The translations under genes were made by a program, and so were the position numbers. Shown one piece after another: positions 8,157-15,340 of a stretch of DNA of 64,000 bases (within the stretch, counting starts at the first letter, position 1; each line of letters begins with the position of its first letter). The notes under the pieces are model-generated. The model ran no database searches. It worked only from the letters and a program-made list of their open reading frames with translations, and was not told the DNA's origin. Location: assembly GCA_016209035.1 (NCBI GenBank), contig JACQWX010000080.1, positions 1-64,000 of the forward strand. The letters are read 5' to 3'. Source of the DNA: Elusimicrobiota bacterium (GTDB taxonomy: Bacteria > Elusimicrobiota > Elusimicrobia > UBA1565 > UBA9628).

Positions 8157-8234
8157 ACAAAACCTGACGCGGCTTGGGATTGCGCGGAATTGCTAGAATA
8201 TTGGCGCGCGGAGAAACAGCATCCGCGCGCAGAA

Positions 8235-8307
8235 CGGGGCATAGCTCAATCGGCAGAGCGCGTGGTTTGGGACCACGAGGTTCTCGGTTCGACCCCGAGT
8301 GCCCCGA
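8235..8307 (+). tRNA. tRNA-Pro (anticodon TGG)
   Basis: A complete cloverleaf can be drawn: acceptor CGGGGCA with TGCCCCG, D arm AGCTC...GAGC, anticodon stem CGTGG with CCACG around TTTGGGA (anticodon TGG), and T arm CTCGG-TTCGACC-CCGAG. The discriminator is A and CCA is not encoded. A TAGAAT box at 8194-8199 may be part of its promoter. Confidence 0.95.
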
Positions 8308-8311
8308 AGAT

Positions 8312-8599
8312 CTAGAGCGTCTGGCAGTCCGTCTCGAAGTCCAAATACTTGAGGCCGGTCAGGCCCTCGATGTCCCGGCGGATCCTCGCCAGGGCCGCCT
8401 CGACCTCTTGGCGCTTCCTGCCCGCCATGGCCAGGCCCAGCACGGCCTTCTGCCATAGGCCGTCCTCGTCGAGCTCGACCGCGGAGACATTGTGGCTGTT
8501 GCGCAGCCTGCGCAGCACGCTCGCAACCACCTGGCGCTTGTCCTTGAGGGACCGGGCCTCGGGCAGGTGGAGGGTGACGCGGGCCGAGGCCAGGATCAT
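8312..8599 (-). CDS. DUF503 (YlxP-like) small protein
   Basis: The 95-residue protein begins MILASARVTLHLPEARSLKD, matching the DUF503/YlxP family, whose members carry the phrase L.....SLKDKR near the N-terminus and often sit beside translation genes. The role is not well defined; a link to ribosome maturation is usually suggested from gene neighbourhood. The ATG overlaps the stop of the release-factor-like gene (ATGA), so both are read from one message. Confidence 0.8.
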   Translation of the reverse strand: MILASARVTLHLPEARSLKDKRQVVASVLRRLRNSHNVSAVELDEDGLWQKAVLGLAMAGRKRQEVEAALARIRRDIEGLTGLKYLDFETDCQTL

Positions 8600-8982
8600 G
8601 GCTGAGGCGCGGAGGAAGCGGCGTATTTCGCGGCCGCGCGACCGCCGCGGCGGAGCTTGTTGCGACGCAGGCGCTCGAACTCTCTGAGCCGTTCGGAGGT
8701 GCCGGGGGACACCGTCATCTCGACGCGGTCCACCAGTTCCCTGAGGGCGAGGAAGCGGTTCACCGTCCGACGGCGGTCTTTCTGGCACCGCACCACGAGG
8801 TCCAGGGGAGCGTAGCGCAGCTGCACGCGGTTGGCGGTCTTGTTGATCTTCTGGCCGCCCTTGCCTCCCCCTCGGATGAAGCGCTCCTCGATGGCGGCCG
8901 GGGCGATGGCGAGCCTCTTGATCCTCGCGAGCAGGGCTTCGACCTTGCTCGGAGAGACGTCGAAGGATTCGTTGAGGTTCAT
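8596..8982 (-). CDS. Stand-alone RF-1-type peptidyl-tRNA hydrolase domain protein
   Basis: This 128-residue protein has the GGQ motif (FIRGGGKGGQKINKTANRVQ) that triggers hydrolysis of peptidyl-tRNA in class I release factors, followed by a basic tail (RLRRNKLRRGGRAAAKYA) able to bind ribosomal RNA. It lacks the codon-recognition domains of RF1/RF2, so it resembles ArfB/YaeJ-type or RF-homologue rescue factors that release stalled ribosomes. The ATG is chosen since the sequence before it is low-complexity. It overlaps the downstream DUF503 gene by four bases. Confidence 0.8.
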   Translation of the reverse strand: MNLNESFDVSPSKVEALLARIKRLAIAPAAIEERFIRGGGKGGQKINKTANRVQLRYAPLDLVVRCQKDRRRTVNRFLALRELVDRVEMTVSPGTSERLREFERLRRNKLRRGGRAAAKYAASSAPQP

Positions 8983-8996
8983 AAAGGAAGGACCCC

Positions 8997-9965
8997 TCAG
9001 GTGTCCGATCTCAGGAAATCCAAGGGGCGAGGCCGCTCCAGGACCCGGAAAGAGGAGACCAGTTCGTCGAAGGCAGCCATGCACCCGGCCCTCTGCTTCC
9101 TGTCGCAGACAAAGCTCAGCAGGTAGGAGCGGGTCCGGCCCGGGACCAGGACGCCGCCGGTCAGGAGCTCGTAGTCGGCCTCCACGGTGCGCGCGGGCTC
9201 AACGATGCAGGGGGGGTCCGGAGTGGGCCCGATGCGGCCCAGTTCGATGTAATAATCGCAGGTGAAAACGAACTGCCCTGGATTCTTCCGCTTCATGTGC
9301 GCGAGGAACGCCTGTCTGTTCATGGTCACGGGAGGGATCTCCTGCTTGACGTGCTTGGAGCCTTCTCCCTCCACGCGCAGTGCCTCGAGCTTGTCCACCT
9401 TCACGACCTGGACCGACTCGGGAGTCCACTTGTCCACCGAGGCGCGCACGGAGTGGAAGAACCTCTCGGCGAGCTTGTCTTTGTCGCCCGCGGACACCTT
9501 GATGGCCGGGTGCGGGACGGTCGCGATGCTCATCTGCGGGGCGTAGCCGTCCGCGGAGGCCCCGGCGAAGGACCCGACGGCCCGCCCGCCGGCGGCGTCA
9601 GGCGTAGACTCCGTCCAATCCGCGCGGAATCCCGCTGGCGCCGCAGCCGCGAAACCTTGCCCGTTGTTCTTCTGCAGCGTGTCCGTGACAGGCAGTCCCT
9701 TGCCCGGGTAGATGAGCCAGCCTCCGATCGCGACAGCCGCTATGACGGCCGCGGCCGCGATGAGGCCGCCCATGCCGCCCTCGTCGGCCGAAGGGGGGAC
9801 GGTCGGGGGGGCCGGCGCGAGCTTGGCAGCCTCGGCCTGGGACAGCGCGTCTATCGATTTCTCGGCTTGGCGCTTGAGGAACTTGGCGTAGACGATGCCG
9901 CATTGCGGGCATTCCGTCGCTCCTTCGGGCCGGTCGGCTTTGCAGTTCGGACATGAAGCGGGCAT
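8997..9965 (-). CDS. Zinc-ribbon membrane-anchored protein
   Basis: The 322-residue product begins with a zinc ribbon of two CxxC knuckles (SCPNC, ECPQC) in the first 25 residues. A Pro-rich linker and one transmembrane helix follow at about 67-88 (IAAAAVIAAVAIGGWLIY), and then a long soluble part of unknown family. The C-terminal part contains two Cys-rich turns (FTCDYYIE, SFVCDRKQRAGC), consistent with an oxidising compartment. With the ribbon inside and the C-terminal part outside it could sense or scaffold something at the membrane; this is inference only. Confidence 0.7.
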   Translation of the reverse strand: MPASCPNCKADRPEGATECPQCGIVYAKFLKRQAEKSIDALSQAEAAKLAPAPPTVPPSADEGGMGGLIAAAAVIAAVAIGGWLIYPGKGLPVTDTLQKNNGQGFAAAAPAGFRADWTESTPDAAGGRAVGSFAGASADGYAPQMSIATVPHPAIKVSAGDKDKLAERFFHSVRASVDKWTPESVQVVKVDKLEALRVEGEGSKHVKQEIPPVTMNRQAFLAHMKRKNPGQFVFTCDYYIELGRIGPTPDPPCIVEPARTVEADYELLTGGVLVPGRTRSYLLSFVCDRKQRAGCMAAFDELVSSFRVLERPRPLDFLRSDT

Positions 9966-10126
9966 CTGGACCTTCCCCGAGCTATGTTCGCAGCAATCGT
10001 ATCATAATCCTATCCCGGTTCCTGGGGGACGCCCATACGTTCCAGGCGACCGCGGGTAGTTAAGCGCCTCTGCCGGACTCCCGCCAGCGCCTTCTAATGG
10101 AGGAGGTCGGCGGCTAGGACATCATC

Positions 10127-10591
10127 TCAATATGAATTCCAGAGTCTCCCTTTGGTGTCGGTGTGGCTGCACGCGACGTAAATCTTGCCGTGGTCGCTGT
10201 TGGTCGGCTGATAACAGTAGTACATCCACCCGTAGCCATCGTGCCCGCAGGTGGCGCTGTGGCAAAGCACATTGTCGGTCGGCGGATGATAGGCCGCCGG
10301 ATAGGAATTTGGAATCTTGCCGGCATATTTCGGGATCAGGCTGTCACTGAGCACGGTCTTGTTGTCGCCGTAGGTGGACGAGGGAAAGATGCCTTCGTTG
10401 TCCGCGTAATAGATGCTCAAGATCGAACGTAGGGCGCCGAGATTGCCCTTGGTCGTGCCCTCCTGGGACTTGCGCAGCAATCCGGCGAACTTCGGGATGG
10501 CGATGGCGGCGAGTATGCCGATGATCGAGACCACGATCATGAGCTCGATCAGCGTAAAACCCCTGGACCCGCGATCAACGAAGCGTATCAT
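10127..10591 (-). CDS. Type IV pilin-like (prepilin) protein
   Basis: The 154-residue protein has an 11-residue leader ending in Gly, then FTLIELMIVVSIIGILAAIA, the class III prepilin signal with Glu at mature position 5. The hydrophobic helix continues into a globular domain with three Cys residues near the C-terminus (LCHSATCGHDG, VACSHTD). It would be processed by PilD and assembled into a pilus or type II secretion pseudopilus. The ATG overlaps the stop of the upstream gene, so the two are coupled. No assembly ATPase or peptidase gene is present nearby. Confidence 0.92.
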   Translation of the reverse strand: MIRFVDRGSRGFTLIELMIVVSIIGILAAIAIPKFAGLLRKSQEGTTKGNLGALRSILSIYYADNEGIFPSSTYGDNKTVLSDSLIPKYAGKIPNSYPAAYHPPTDNVLCHSATCGHDGYGWMYYCYQPTNSDHGKIYVACSHTDTKGRLWNSY

Positions 10592-10974
10592 GGGGAAGCC
10601 GGAGCCGCCGCTGCGGCGGCGCCTTCCGGAACGGGGATGGGAATGTATTCAAGAGCGCTGTCCCCTTTCTTGCCGACGTTGACCACGACCTTCTGCCATG
10701 GGTCGGTGTGTTCGTTGAGATAGTGAAAGGCCCAACGGAACCGGGCGTCGGTGGACGGCTCCCGGCCCTTCAAGGTAAAGTTCGGCAAGATCGCGTTCTC
10801 GATCTCGCCTGCCGAGCAGAAACCCAGCAGTTTGATCTCGGCGATGGCCTTGGCCTGCTCCTCAGTGATGTCGGGAGGCTCGCGGTGGGTCAGCACCCAG
10901 CCCGCCCCGGCGGCCGAGGCCGCCACGATCGCGACAATCAGCTTCTTGGCGACGCTTCCACCGGGCAACGGCAT
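10588..10974 (-). CDS. Membrane-anchored hypothetical protein upstream of the pilin
   Basis: The 128-residue product has an N-terminal hydrophobic helix (VAKKLIVAIVAASAAGAGWVL), a short soluble domain and an Ala-rich tail (EGAAAAAAPASP). No family is recognised. It is translationally coupled to the pilin, so a part in pilus biogenesis or a minor pilus subunit is possible. The ATG at 10974 is preferred to a frame extension because a TATAAT box ends six bases before it, which would give a leaderless message. Confidence 0.65.
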   Translation of the reverse strand: MPLPGGSVAKKLIVAIVAASAAGAGWVLTHREPPDITEEQAKAIAEIKLLGFCSAGEIENAILPNFTLKGREPSTDARFRWAFHYLNEHTDPWQKVVVNVGKKGDSALEYIPIPVPEGAAAAAAPASP

Positions 10975-10980
10975 CGCCCA

Positions 10981-10986
10981 ATTATA
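10981..10986 (-). promoter_or_regulatory. -10 box directly before the pilin operon start
   Basis: TATAAT on the minus strand ends six bases before the ATG at 10974. The -35 region is poor. The position implies transcription starting at or next to the A of the start codon. Confidence 0.5.
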
Positions 10987-11063
10987 GCAGACCACGCAAA
11001 GGTATGATACCATGAGGTCGGAGGGGCGCTTGAGGGTTTCGGGCGGCCCGGCGACTCACGATA

Positions 11064-12491
11064 ATGCCGAATCATGTTTCATCCAGTCGCTTAGGCTTCT
11101 TGCCGGACTGGAGGCCGGCCCTGCTGGCGGCCGCGTTCGCGCTGGGCCCGGCCGCGTGCGGGCCCAAGGTCGCTGGGCAGAGGGTCTATGCCGCCGCGGT
11201 GGAGCGGGTTTATCGCGGGGAGTTCCGGGCCGCGGTCAGGGATCTGACCGCCCTGCTGCGCGACGACCCGAGGAACCCGCGGGCCTACTACCTGCGCGGC
11301 ATGGCGCACCTTCAGCTCAAGAACTTCGGCCAGGCCGTGGCGGACCTCGGCCGCGCGGCCGATCTCGACCCGGGCCTCCAGGGCGCGCGCTACCAGATCG
11401 GCGTGGCGCGCCTGGAGCTGGGCGACCCCCTTGGCGCCCTGGCCGATCTCGACGCCGCTCTCAAGATCCGGCCCGACGCCCCGGAGATCCTCTACCAGCG
11501 GGCCGAGGCGCTTAGATCCCTGGGGCTGTCGAAGCGCGCGGAGGCGTCCCTCGACCGGGCGCTGTCGCTCAAGGCCGGTTTCCACGCGGCGCTGGTCTCC
11601 CGGGGGTACATCCGCTTGCGTCGGGACGACCTTGGGGCCGCCCGGGCCGATTTCGAGCGGGCGACGCGCTTGAGGCCCGCGGACAGCCAAGGCTATGTCG
11701 GCCGCGCGCGCGTGCTGCGCGCCTGGGGCCGGCGCGAGGACTTGGACCTTGCGGCCCGGGACCTTGACACGGCTCTCAAGCTGTCCCCCGGGAACGTGGA
11801 GCTCTACGCAGTGAGGGCCGGGGTCCATCTCGACCGCTACGACTTCGACGCCGCGGTGGCCGACTTCTCTGCGGCCATCAGGTTCAACCCCCGCAACGCC
11901 GACCTCCACATGAGCCGCGGGCGCGTGTACCGCGACATGGCCGTGGCCGACCGGGATGACGTCAGGCTCGCGGCCGCGGAGGGCGACCTCTCCCGCGCCA
12001 TCGAGATCGCGCCGAAGCTGCGGCCCGCGTACTTCTTCCGCGGCAACGTGCGGGACCTCCGGGGAGACTCCAAAGGGGGGCTGGAGGACCGCGAGACGAT
12101 CCTGCGGCTCCAGCCCAAGGACCCTGCCGGGTTCTCCGGGCTGTGCTCCTATTACTGCGACCAGCAGAGGTACGCCGACGCCGTCAGGAACTGCGACCGC
12201 GCCATCGAGCTCTGGCCCCGCTACGCCGATCCCTTGCGCCTGAGATGCCGCGCGCGGCGCCTGCAGGGGCGGTACGCCGACGGGCTCAAGGATTGCGACG
12301 CCGCCGTCGAGTACGCGCCTTTCTGGGACGACGCCTATTTCGAGCGGGGGCTGGTGCATCAGGGCCGCAAGGACTACCCCAGGGCCTTGACGGACCTGGA
12401 AACCGCCTCGAGGATCAACCCGCGCAGCAAGGCGGTGGCGGAGGCGCTCGCGGACCTGCGCAAGCGCTTCGGTCCCGGAGGGAAGCGGTGA
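11064..12491 (+). CDS. TPR-repeat lipoprotein
   Basis: The 475-residue protein has a signal peptide with lipobox-like end LGPAACG, then roughly a dozen 34-residue TPR units from residue 35 to the end, recognisable by A..DL..AL...P and A..YLRG phrases. TPR solenoids bind other proteins, so it is likely an exported scaffold. It overlaps the next, shorter TPR lipoprotein gene by four bases (GTGA) and the two probably work together. The start ATG was chosen because it opens the signal peptide; TATGAT at 11003 is the nearest -10-like box. Confidence 0.82.
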   Translation: MPNHVSSSRLGFLPDWRPALLAAAFALGPAACGPKVAGQRVYAAAVERVYRGEFRAAVRDLTALLRDDPRNPRAYYLRGMAHLQLKNFGQAVADLGRAADLDPGLQGARYQIGVARLELGDPLGALADLDAALKIRPDAPEILYQRAEALRSLGLSKRAEASLDRALSLKAGFHAALVSRGYIRLRRDDLGAARADFERATRLRPADSQGYVGRARVLRAWGRREDLDLAARDLDTALKLSPGNVELYAVRAGVHLDRYDFDAAVADFSAAIRFNPRNADLHMSRGRVYRDMAVADRDDVRLAAAEGDLSRAIEIAPKLRPAYFFRGNVRDLRGDSKGGLEDRETILRLQPKDPAGFSGLCSYYCDQQRYADAVRNCDRAIELWPRYADPLRLRCRARRLQGRYADGLKDCDAAVEYAPFWDDAYFERGLVHQGRKDYPRALTDLETASRINPRSKAVAEALADLRKRFGPGGKR

Positions 12492-13411
12492 GGCCGTCGC
12501 TGATCCTGTGCCTGCTCCTGGCCGGTTGCGCGGACAAGCCCATGGCCCCGGGCGCCAAGGCCTTGGAGGACAGCCTCGGGCTCGACCCGGCCGCGGCCGA
12601 GGGGGCGTTCGACCGCGCCTTGGCCGGCGACCCGAAGGACGCCTTGGCGCTCAATTGGCGGGGAAGGATGAAGCTCGACCGGCTGGACTTCCAAGGCGCG
12701 GCGGACGACTTCGGCGCGGCCCTCAAGCTGGACCCGGGCCTCGCGGCGGCCTGGTACAACCGCGGCAACGTGCGCATCGACCTGGGCGACCATCTCGGCG
12801 CCCTGGCCGACCTCAAGGAGGCGGCGCGGCTCGACCCGGGCTTGACCGGGGCCCCCTATTCGGCCGGAGTGGTGAAGCTCGCCATGGGAGACTGCATCGG
12901 GGCCCAGGAGGCCTTCGCCATCGCGTTCAACGCCGAGTCCTGGCTCATCCAATCCCTGCTCAAGCGCGGCGAGGCCTTCTCGTGCCTGGGCGACCCGGTC
13001 GAGGCCGTCGGCCTGTTCGACAAGATGATCAAGTACGAGCCTGCCTCGTTCTCCGCACGTGTCTCCAGGGCCGGGGCCAAACGCGAACTCCTGGACTATG
13101 CCGGCGCGGTCGAGGACTACGCGGAGGTCATCCGCATGGCCCCGGACCTGGTCCTGGGCTACCAGGCGCGCGCCCAGGCGCTCGACGACTCTCAGAGGGA
13201 AGAAGCCGCGCTCCTCGACCTGGACAAGGCCGTCTCGATCGAGCCGGAGGACGGCCGGCTCTACGAGGCTAGGGGACACGTCCGCTACCACCTGAAGCGG
13301 TACGCCGCGGCCGTCGCTGATTGGGAGGCCGCGAAGAGGCTCAACCCTCGGCGCGGCAGGAATCTCGAGGCCTACATCGACTACGCGAGGAAGAAAGCCA
13401 AGGGCGGCTAG
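12488..13411 (+). CDS. TPR-repeat lipoprotein, second
   Basis: The 307-residue product begins with a lipoprotein signal (MRPSLILCLLLAGCADKPM) and consists of about eight TPR-like units (ALALNWRGRMKLDRLDFQGA, AAWYNRGNVRIDLGD). The GTG start overlaps the stop of the previous TPR gene. It ends RKKAKGG with TAG, and that TAG belongs to the CTAG at the left end of the second structured element. Confidence 0.82.
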   Translation: MRPSLILCLLLAGCADKPMAPGAKALEDSLGLDPAAAEGAFDRALAGDPKDALALNWRGRMKLDRLDFQGAADDFGAALKLDPGLAAAWYNRGNVRIDLGDHLGALADLKEAARLDPGLTGAPYSAGVVKLAMGDCIGAQEAFAIAFNAESWLIQSLLKRGEAFSCLGDPVEAVGLFDKMIKYEPASFSARVSRAGAKRELLDYAGAVEDYAEVIRMAPDLVLGYQARAQALDDSQREEAALLDLDKAVSIEPEDGRLYEARGHVRYHLKRYAAAVADWEAAKRLNPRRGRNLEAYIDYARKKAKGG

Positions 13412-13724
13412 TGTTGCGACCGCCGCTTGCTTGCCCCTTGGGAGGCCCGGATTTGAGCCGGATGCGAGGCGCGAAGAGGGAGGATACCGGGCGTATCCGA
13501 CCGACGAGCAACGCGGCAGCCGGCCAAAGACGGGCCTCCGCGCTACTTAAGGAGAAACGATGCGCTTGCCGAGTGATTTCCCTAAAGAGCGCGGCCGGTC
13601 GCTTTCGGGCTGCGACTTCGTCGCTCCTCGCTCCCATAGCTACGGCTATGCTCGCTCGTCGCTTCTCGTCTCGCGCCGAAATCGACCGGCCCAAGGGGCA
13701 AGCAAGCGGCGGTCGCAACACTAG
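13408..13724. repeat. Structured palindromic element, copy 2 (317 bp, CTAG-bounded)
   Basis: This is homologous to 3457-3772 over its whole length. The outer 35-bp stem (13408-13442 with 13690-13724) is perfect although about ten positions differ from copy 1. The 5' arm is closed by the same AGGCCC/GGGCCT, has an inner stem GCCGG (13457) with CCGGC (13520) and an apical hairpin GGATAC-CGGGC-GTATCC (13482-13498). The 3' arm is closed by CCGGTCG/CGACCGG and carries CATAGC-TACG-GCTATG (13635-13650), the hairpin found in the 5' arm of copy 1. The linker holds AAGGAGAAACGATG. The element lies between two converging reading frames, each of which stops in one of its CTAG ends. Confidence 0.9.
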
Positions 13725-13978
13725 AGCCTGCCGTCAGCGGTTCTGCGGCCGGCCCAGTAGACTCCGGCGACCACCGAGACCGGCGCGAGGATGAGCCCGC
13801 CGATGAGGCCGCAGGGGCCGGCCCTCTTCGGCAGGGCCTTCCTCAGCCTTGCGCCTTCCGTCAGCATCCGGCTCGACGACCAGGCTCGAACGCGCCGGCG
13901 CACCCTCCATCTCGCGCCCAGGACCAAGGCGGCGAGCGGGAGCAGCCTAGCGCTGCGACGGACGCTAGAACATGGCAT
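13721..13978 (-). CDS. Possible small membrane protein (doubtful)
   Basis: An 85-codon frame begins with ATG overlapping the end of the broken gene upstream and stops in the right-hand CTAG of the structured element. The last 30 residues contain a plausible membrane helix (GLIGGLILAPVSVVAGVYWA), but the N-terminal half is Arg-rich and unlike a real protein. It may be the remnant of a gene whose 3' end was rearranged by the element. No family is recognised. Confidence 0.3.
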   Translation of the reverse strand: MPCSSVRRSARLLPLAALVLGARWRVRRRVRAWSSSRMLTEGARLRKALPKRAGPCGLIGGLILAPVSVVAGVYWAGRRTADGRL

Positions 13979-14306
13979 GGATGCCTCCCACTAGCACCGC
14001 GGGCACGAAGAGGATCACGGCCAGGAGCCCTCCGGCGATCTTGCCCGGCACGCCCTTGGTGAGGAGCTTGATGGCCGGGCTCATCACCTCGAGGAAGCCT
14101 TGGCTCAGCCTCGAGTAGAAGCCGTCCTAGGACGGCGAGTCGTCGAGCTCGGAAGCGAGCCCCGCCGGAGATGGAGCCCGCGGCTCTCTCCAGCCGGACG
14201 CCCCGGGCCTCGGCGGCCTGAAAAGCGCCGCCCTCAGGTCCGGCGTGAGCACGCTGCGGCCATGCGGCCGGCAAGAGGGCTAAGACCGCGACGGCGCTAA
14301 TCCTCA
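13965..14306 (-). pseudogene. Broken small membrane/secreted protein gene
   Basis: The start is good: MRISAVAVLALLPAAWPQRA is a signal peptide. After GSISGG the sensible reading moves to another frame (GLASELDDSPS), meets a TAG, and continues as DGFYSRLSQGFLEVMSPAIK and a hydrophobic C-terminus (GKIAGGLLAVILFVPAVLVG) to a TAG at 13965. One frameshift and one nonsense codon therefore interrupt a protein of about 113 residues. The TAG lies in the perfect palindrome CCGTCCTAGGACGG. The ATG overlaps the end of the equally broken gene upstream. Confidence 0.6.
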
Positions 14307-15060
14307 TAGACCTTGAGCTTGCCTCCCGTTCGCTCGAGGACCACCTTCTTGCCGCTGTAGAGCTCGAAGGAGCAGGGCTTGCCTTCGGGTTGGTCCAGCG
14401 GTGCGGGGTGCCGTACCTGGGGGGCAGGCCCTTGGCCGTTTCCTCGGCCACGACCTGCGTGAGCATCTTCTTCGTCTCCTGGGGCTTGATGGGGTTGAGG
14501 CGGCCCTCGATGACCAGCTTGCCGTTCTCGATCTCGACCAGGAGCCGCTCAACCTCCTCGGCGGGGAGGTCCGAGGCGAGCACGGCCTCGGCCGTTGGGA
14601 GGCGGCTGGGCTCCGGCGGGAGCACGGGGTTGACGGCCTCGAACCGGTGGCGGCCTTTGTCCAAGGAGGTCTTGCCCGGGCCCGTGATCTGCCTGCCGAT
14701 GGCTCCTGGGATCTCCTTGGTGTAGACCAGGAGGCACACGTCTCCCTGGCAGTCGGCCAGCTTGTAGCCTTCCTGGCGGTAGTTGAAGGCCAGCTCGACG
14801 CTTTCGTCGATGAGGAGCTCGTCTTGGTCCGCTTGCGCGAACCAGCGGGAGTAGGCCTCCAGCCTGCCGGCGACGACCGGCCGCAGCCGGATCAACGCCC
14901 CGCCGCCCGCATGATCGCCGCCGCCTCCAGGTCGAGCCTGTAGGTCCGCGAACTTCCCTATGATGCCGCGAAAGTCCGCGGGCCTCTTTTCGAGCTCCTC
15001 GCTGAAGAATATCTGCGGCCGGCCTCCCGGCGGCCCGGGTCGGAGGCGTCTTCGGCCCAT
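14297..15060 (-). pseudogene. Frameshifted hypothetical protein gene
   Basis: From about 14920 to 14400 one frame encodes convincing protein (ADQDELLIDESVELAFNYRQ, EVERLLVEIENGKLVIEGRL, QETKKMLTQVVAEETAKGLP). After RYGTPHRW the coherent sequence switches frame and continues LDQPEGKPCSFELYSGKKVV then ERTGGKLKVYED to a TAG at 14297. The first 40 residues are Gly/Arg-rich and may also be out of frame. I do not recognise the family. A base error in a G run (14420) could produce the same picture, but the neighbours are also broken, so decay is likelier. Confidence 0.55.
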
Positions 15061-15227
15061 GTCAGCCGGAACAGCACCGGGGGACCTTCCGCCCCGCTTC
15101 GGACGTCTACGCCGTGGGCATCTGTCTTTACGAGATGCTGACCGGCGTCCTGCCCTTCCGGGGTCCGGACTTCTTGGCGATGCTTGCCGACAGCACGGAG
15201 TTCCTCCGGCAGCTCAAGGAACTCTGA
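15006..15227 (+). pseudogene. Remnant of a eukaryotic-type Ser/Thr protein kinase gene
   Basis: The frame ending at the TGA at 15225 reads QPEQHRGTFRP then ASDVYAVGICLYEMLTGVLP and FRGPDF. This is kinase subdomains VIII-IX: the PEQ remnant of APE, the SDVYA.G..LYEMLTG..PF signature and its invariant Asp. Upstream in the same frame the sequence is not kinase-like and no ATP-binding or catalytic loop is present, and downstream it ends after 24 residues. Only a fragment of about 50 residues remains. Confidence 0.6.
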
Positions 15228-15303
15228 TCTCCGCCGGATCCTTCGGGAAGCCTCAGACCTCGTCCCAGGGGATGGCCTGCATGCTGAATGTTAACGTGAT
15301 CTA

Positions 15304-15332
15304 TTTACAACCCGTGCCGGGCTCGATATACT
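15304..15332 (+). promoter_or_regulatory. Sigma70-type promoter of the peptide-binding protein gene
   Basis: TTTACA and TATACT are separated by exactly 17 bases in a locally AT-rich patch. The -10 box ends eight bases before the ATG at 15341, so the message would have at most one or two leader bases. Confidence 0.7.
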
Positions 15333-15340
15333 TGGGGACC

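Noticed and set aside
8235-8307. Reading the tRNA region as part of a protein frame extending into the DUF503 gene
   Set aside because: The cloverleaf is complete and the frame there has no protein-like sequence.
13861-15060. A single 399-codon minus-strand protein
   Set aside because: The frame joins pieces of two different broken genes; the coherent reading changes frame twice, so it is not one protein.
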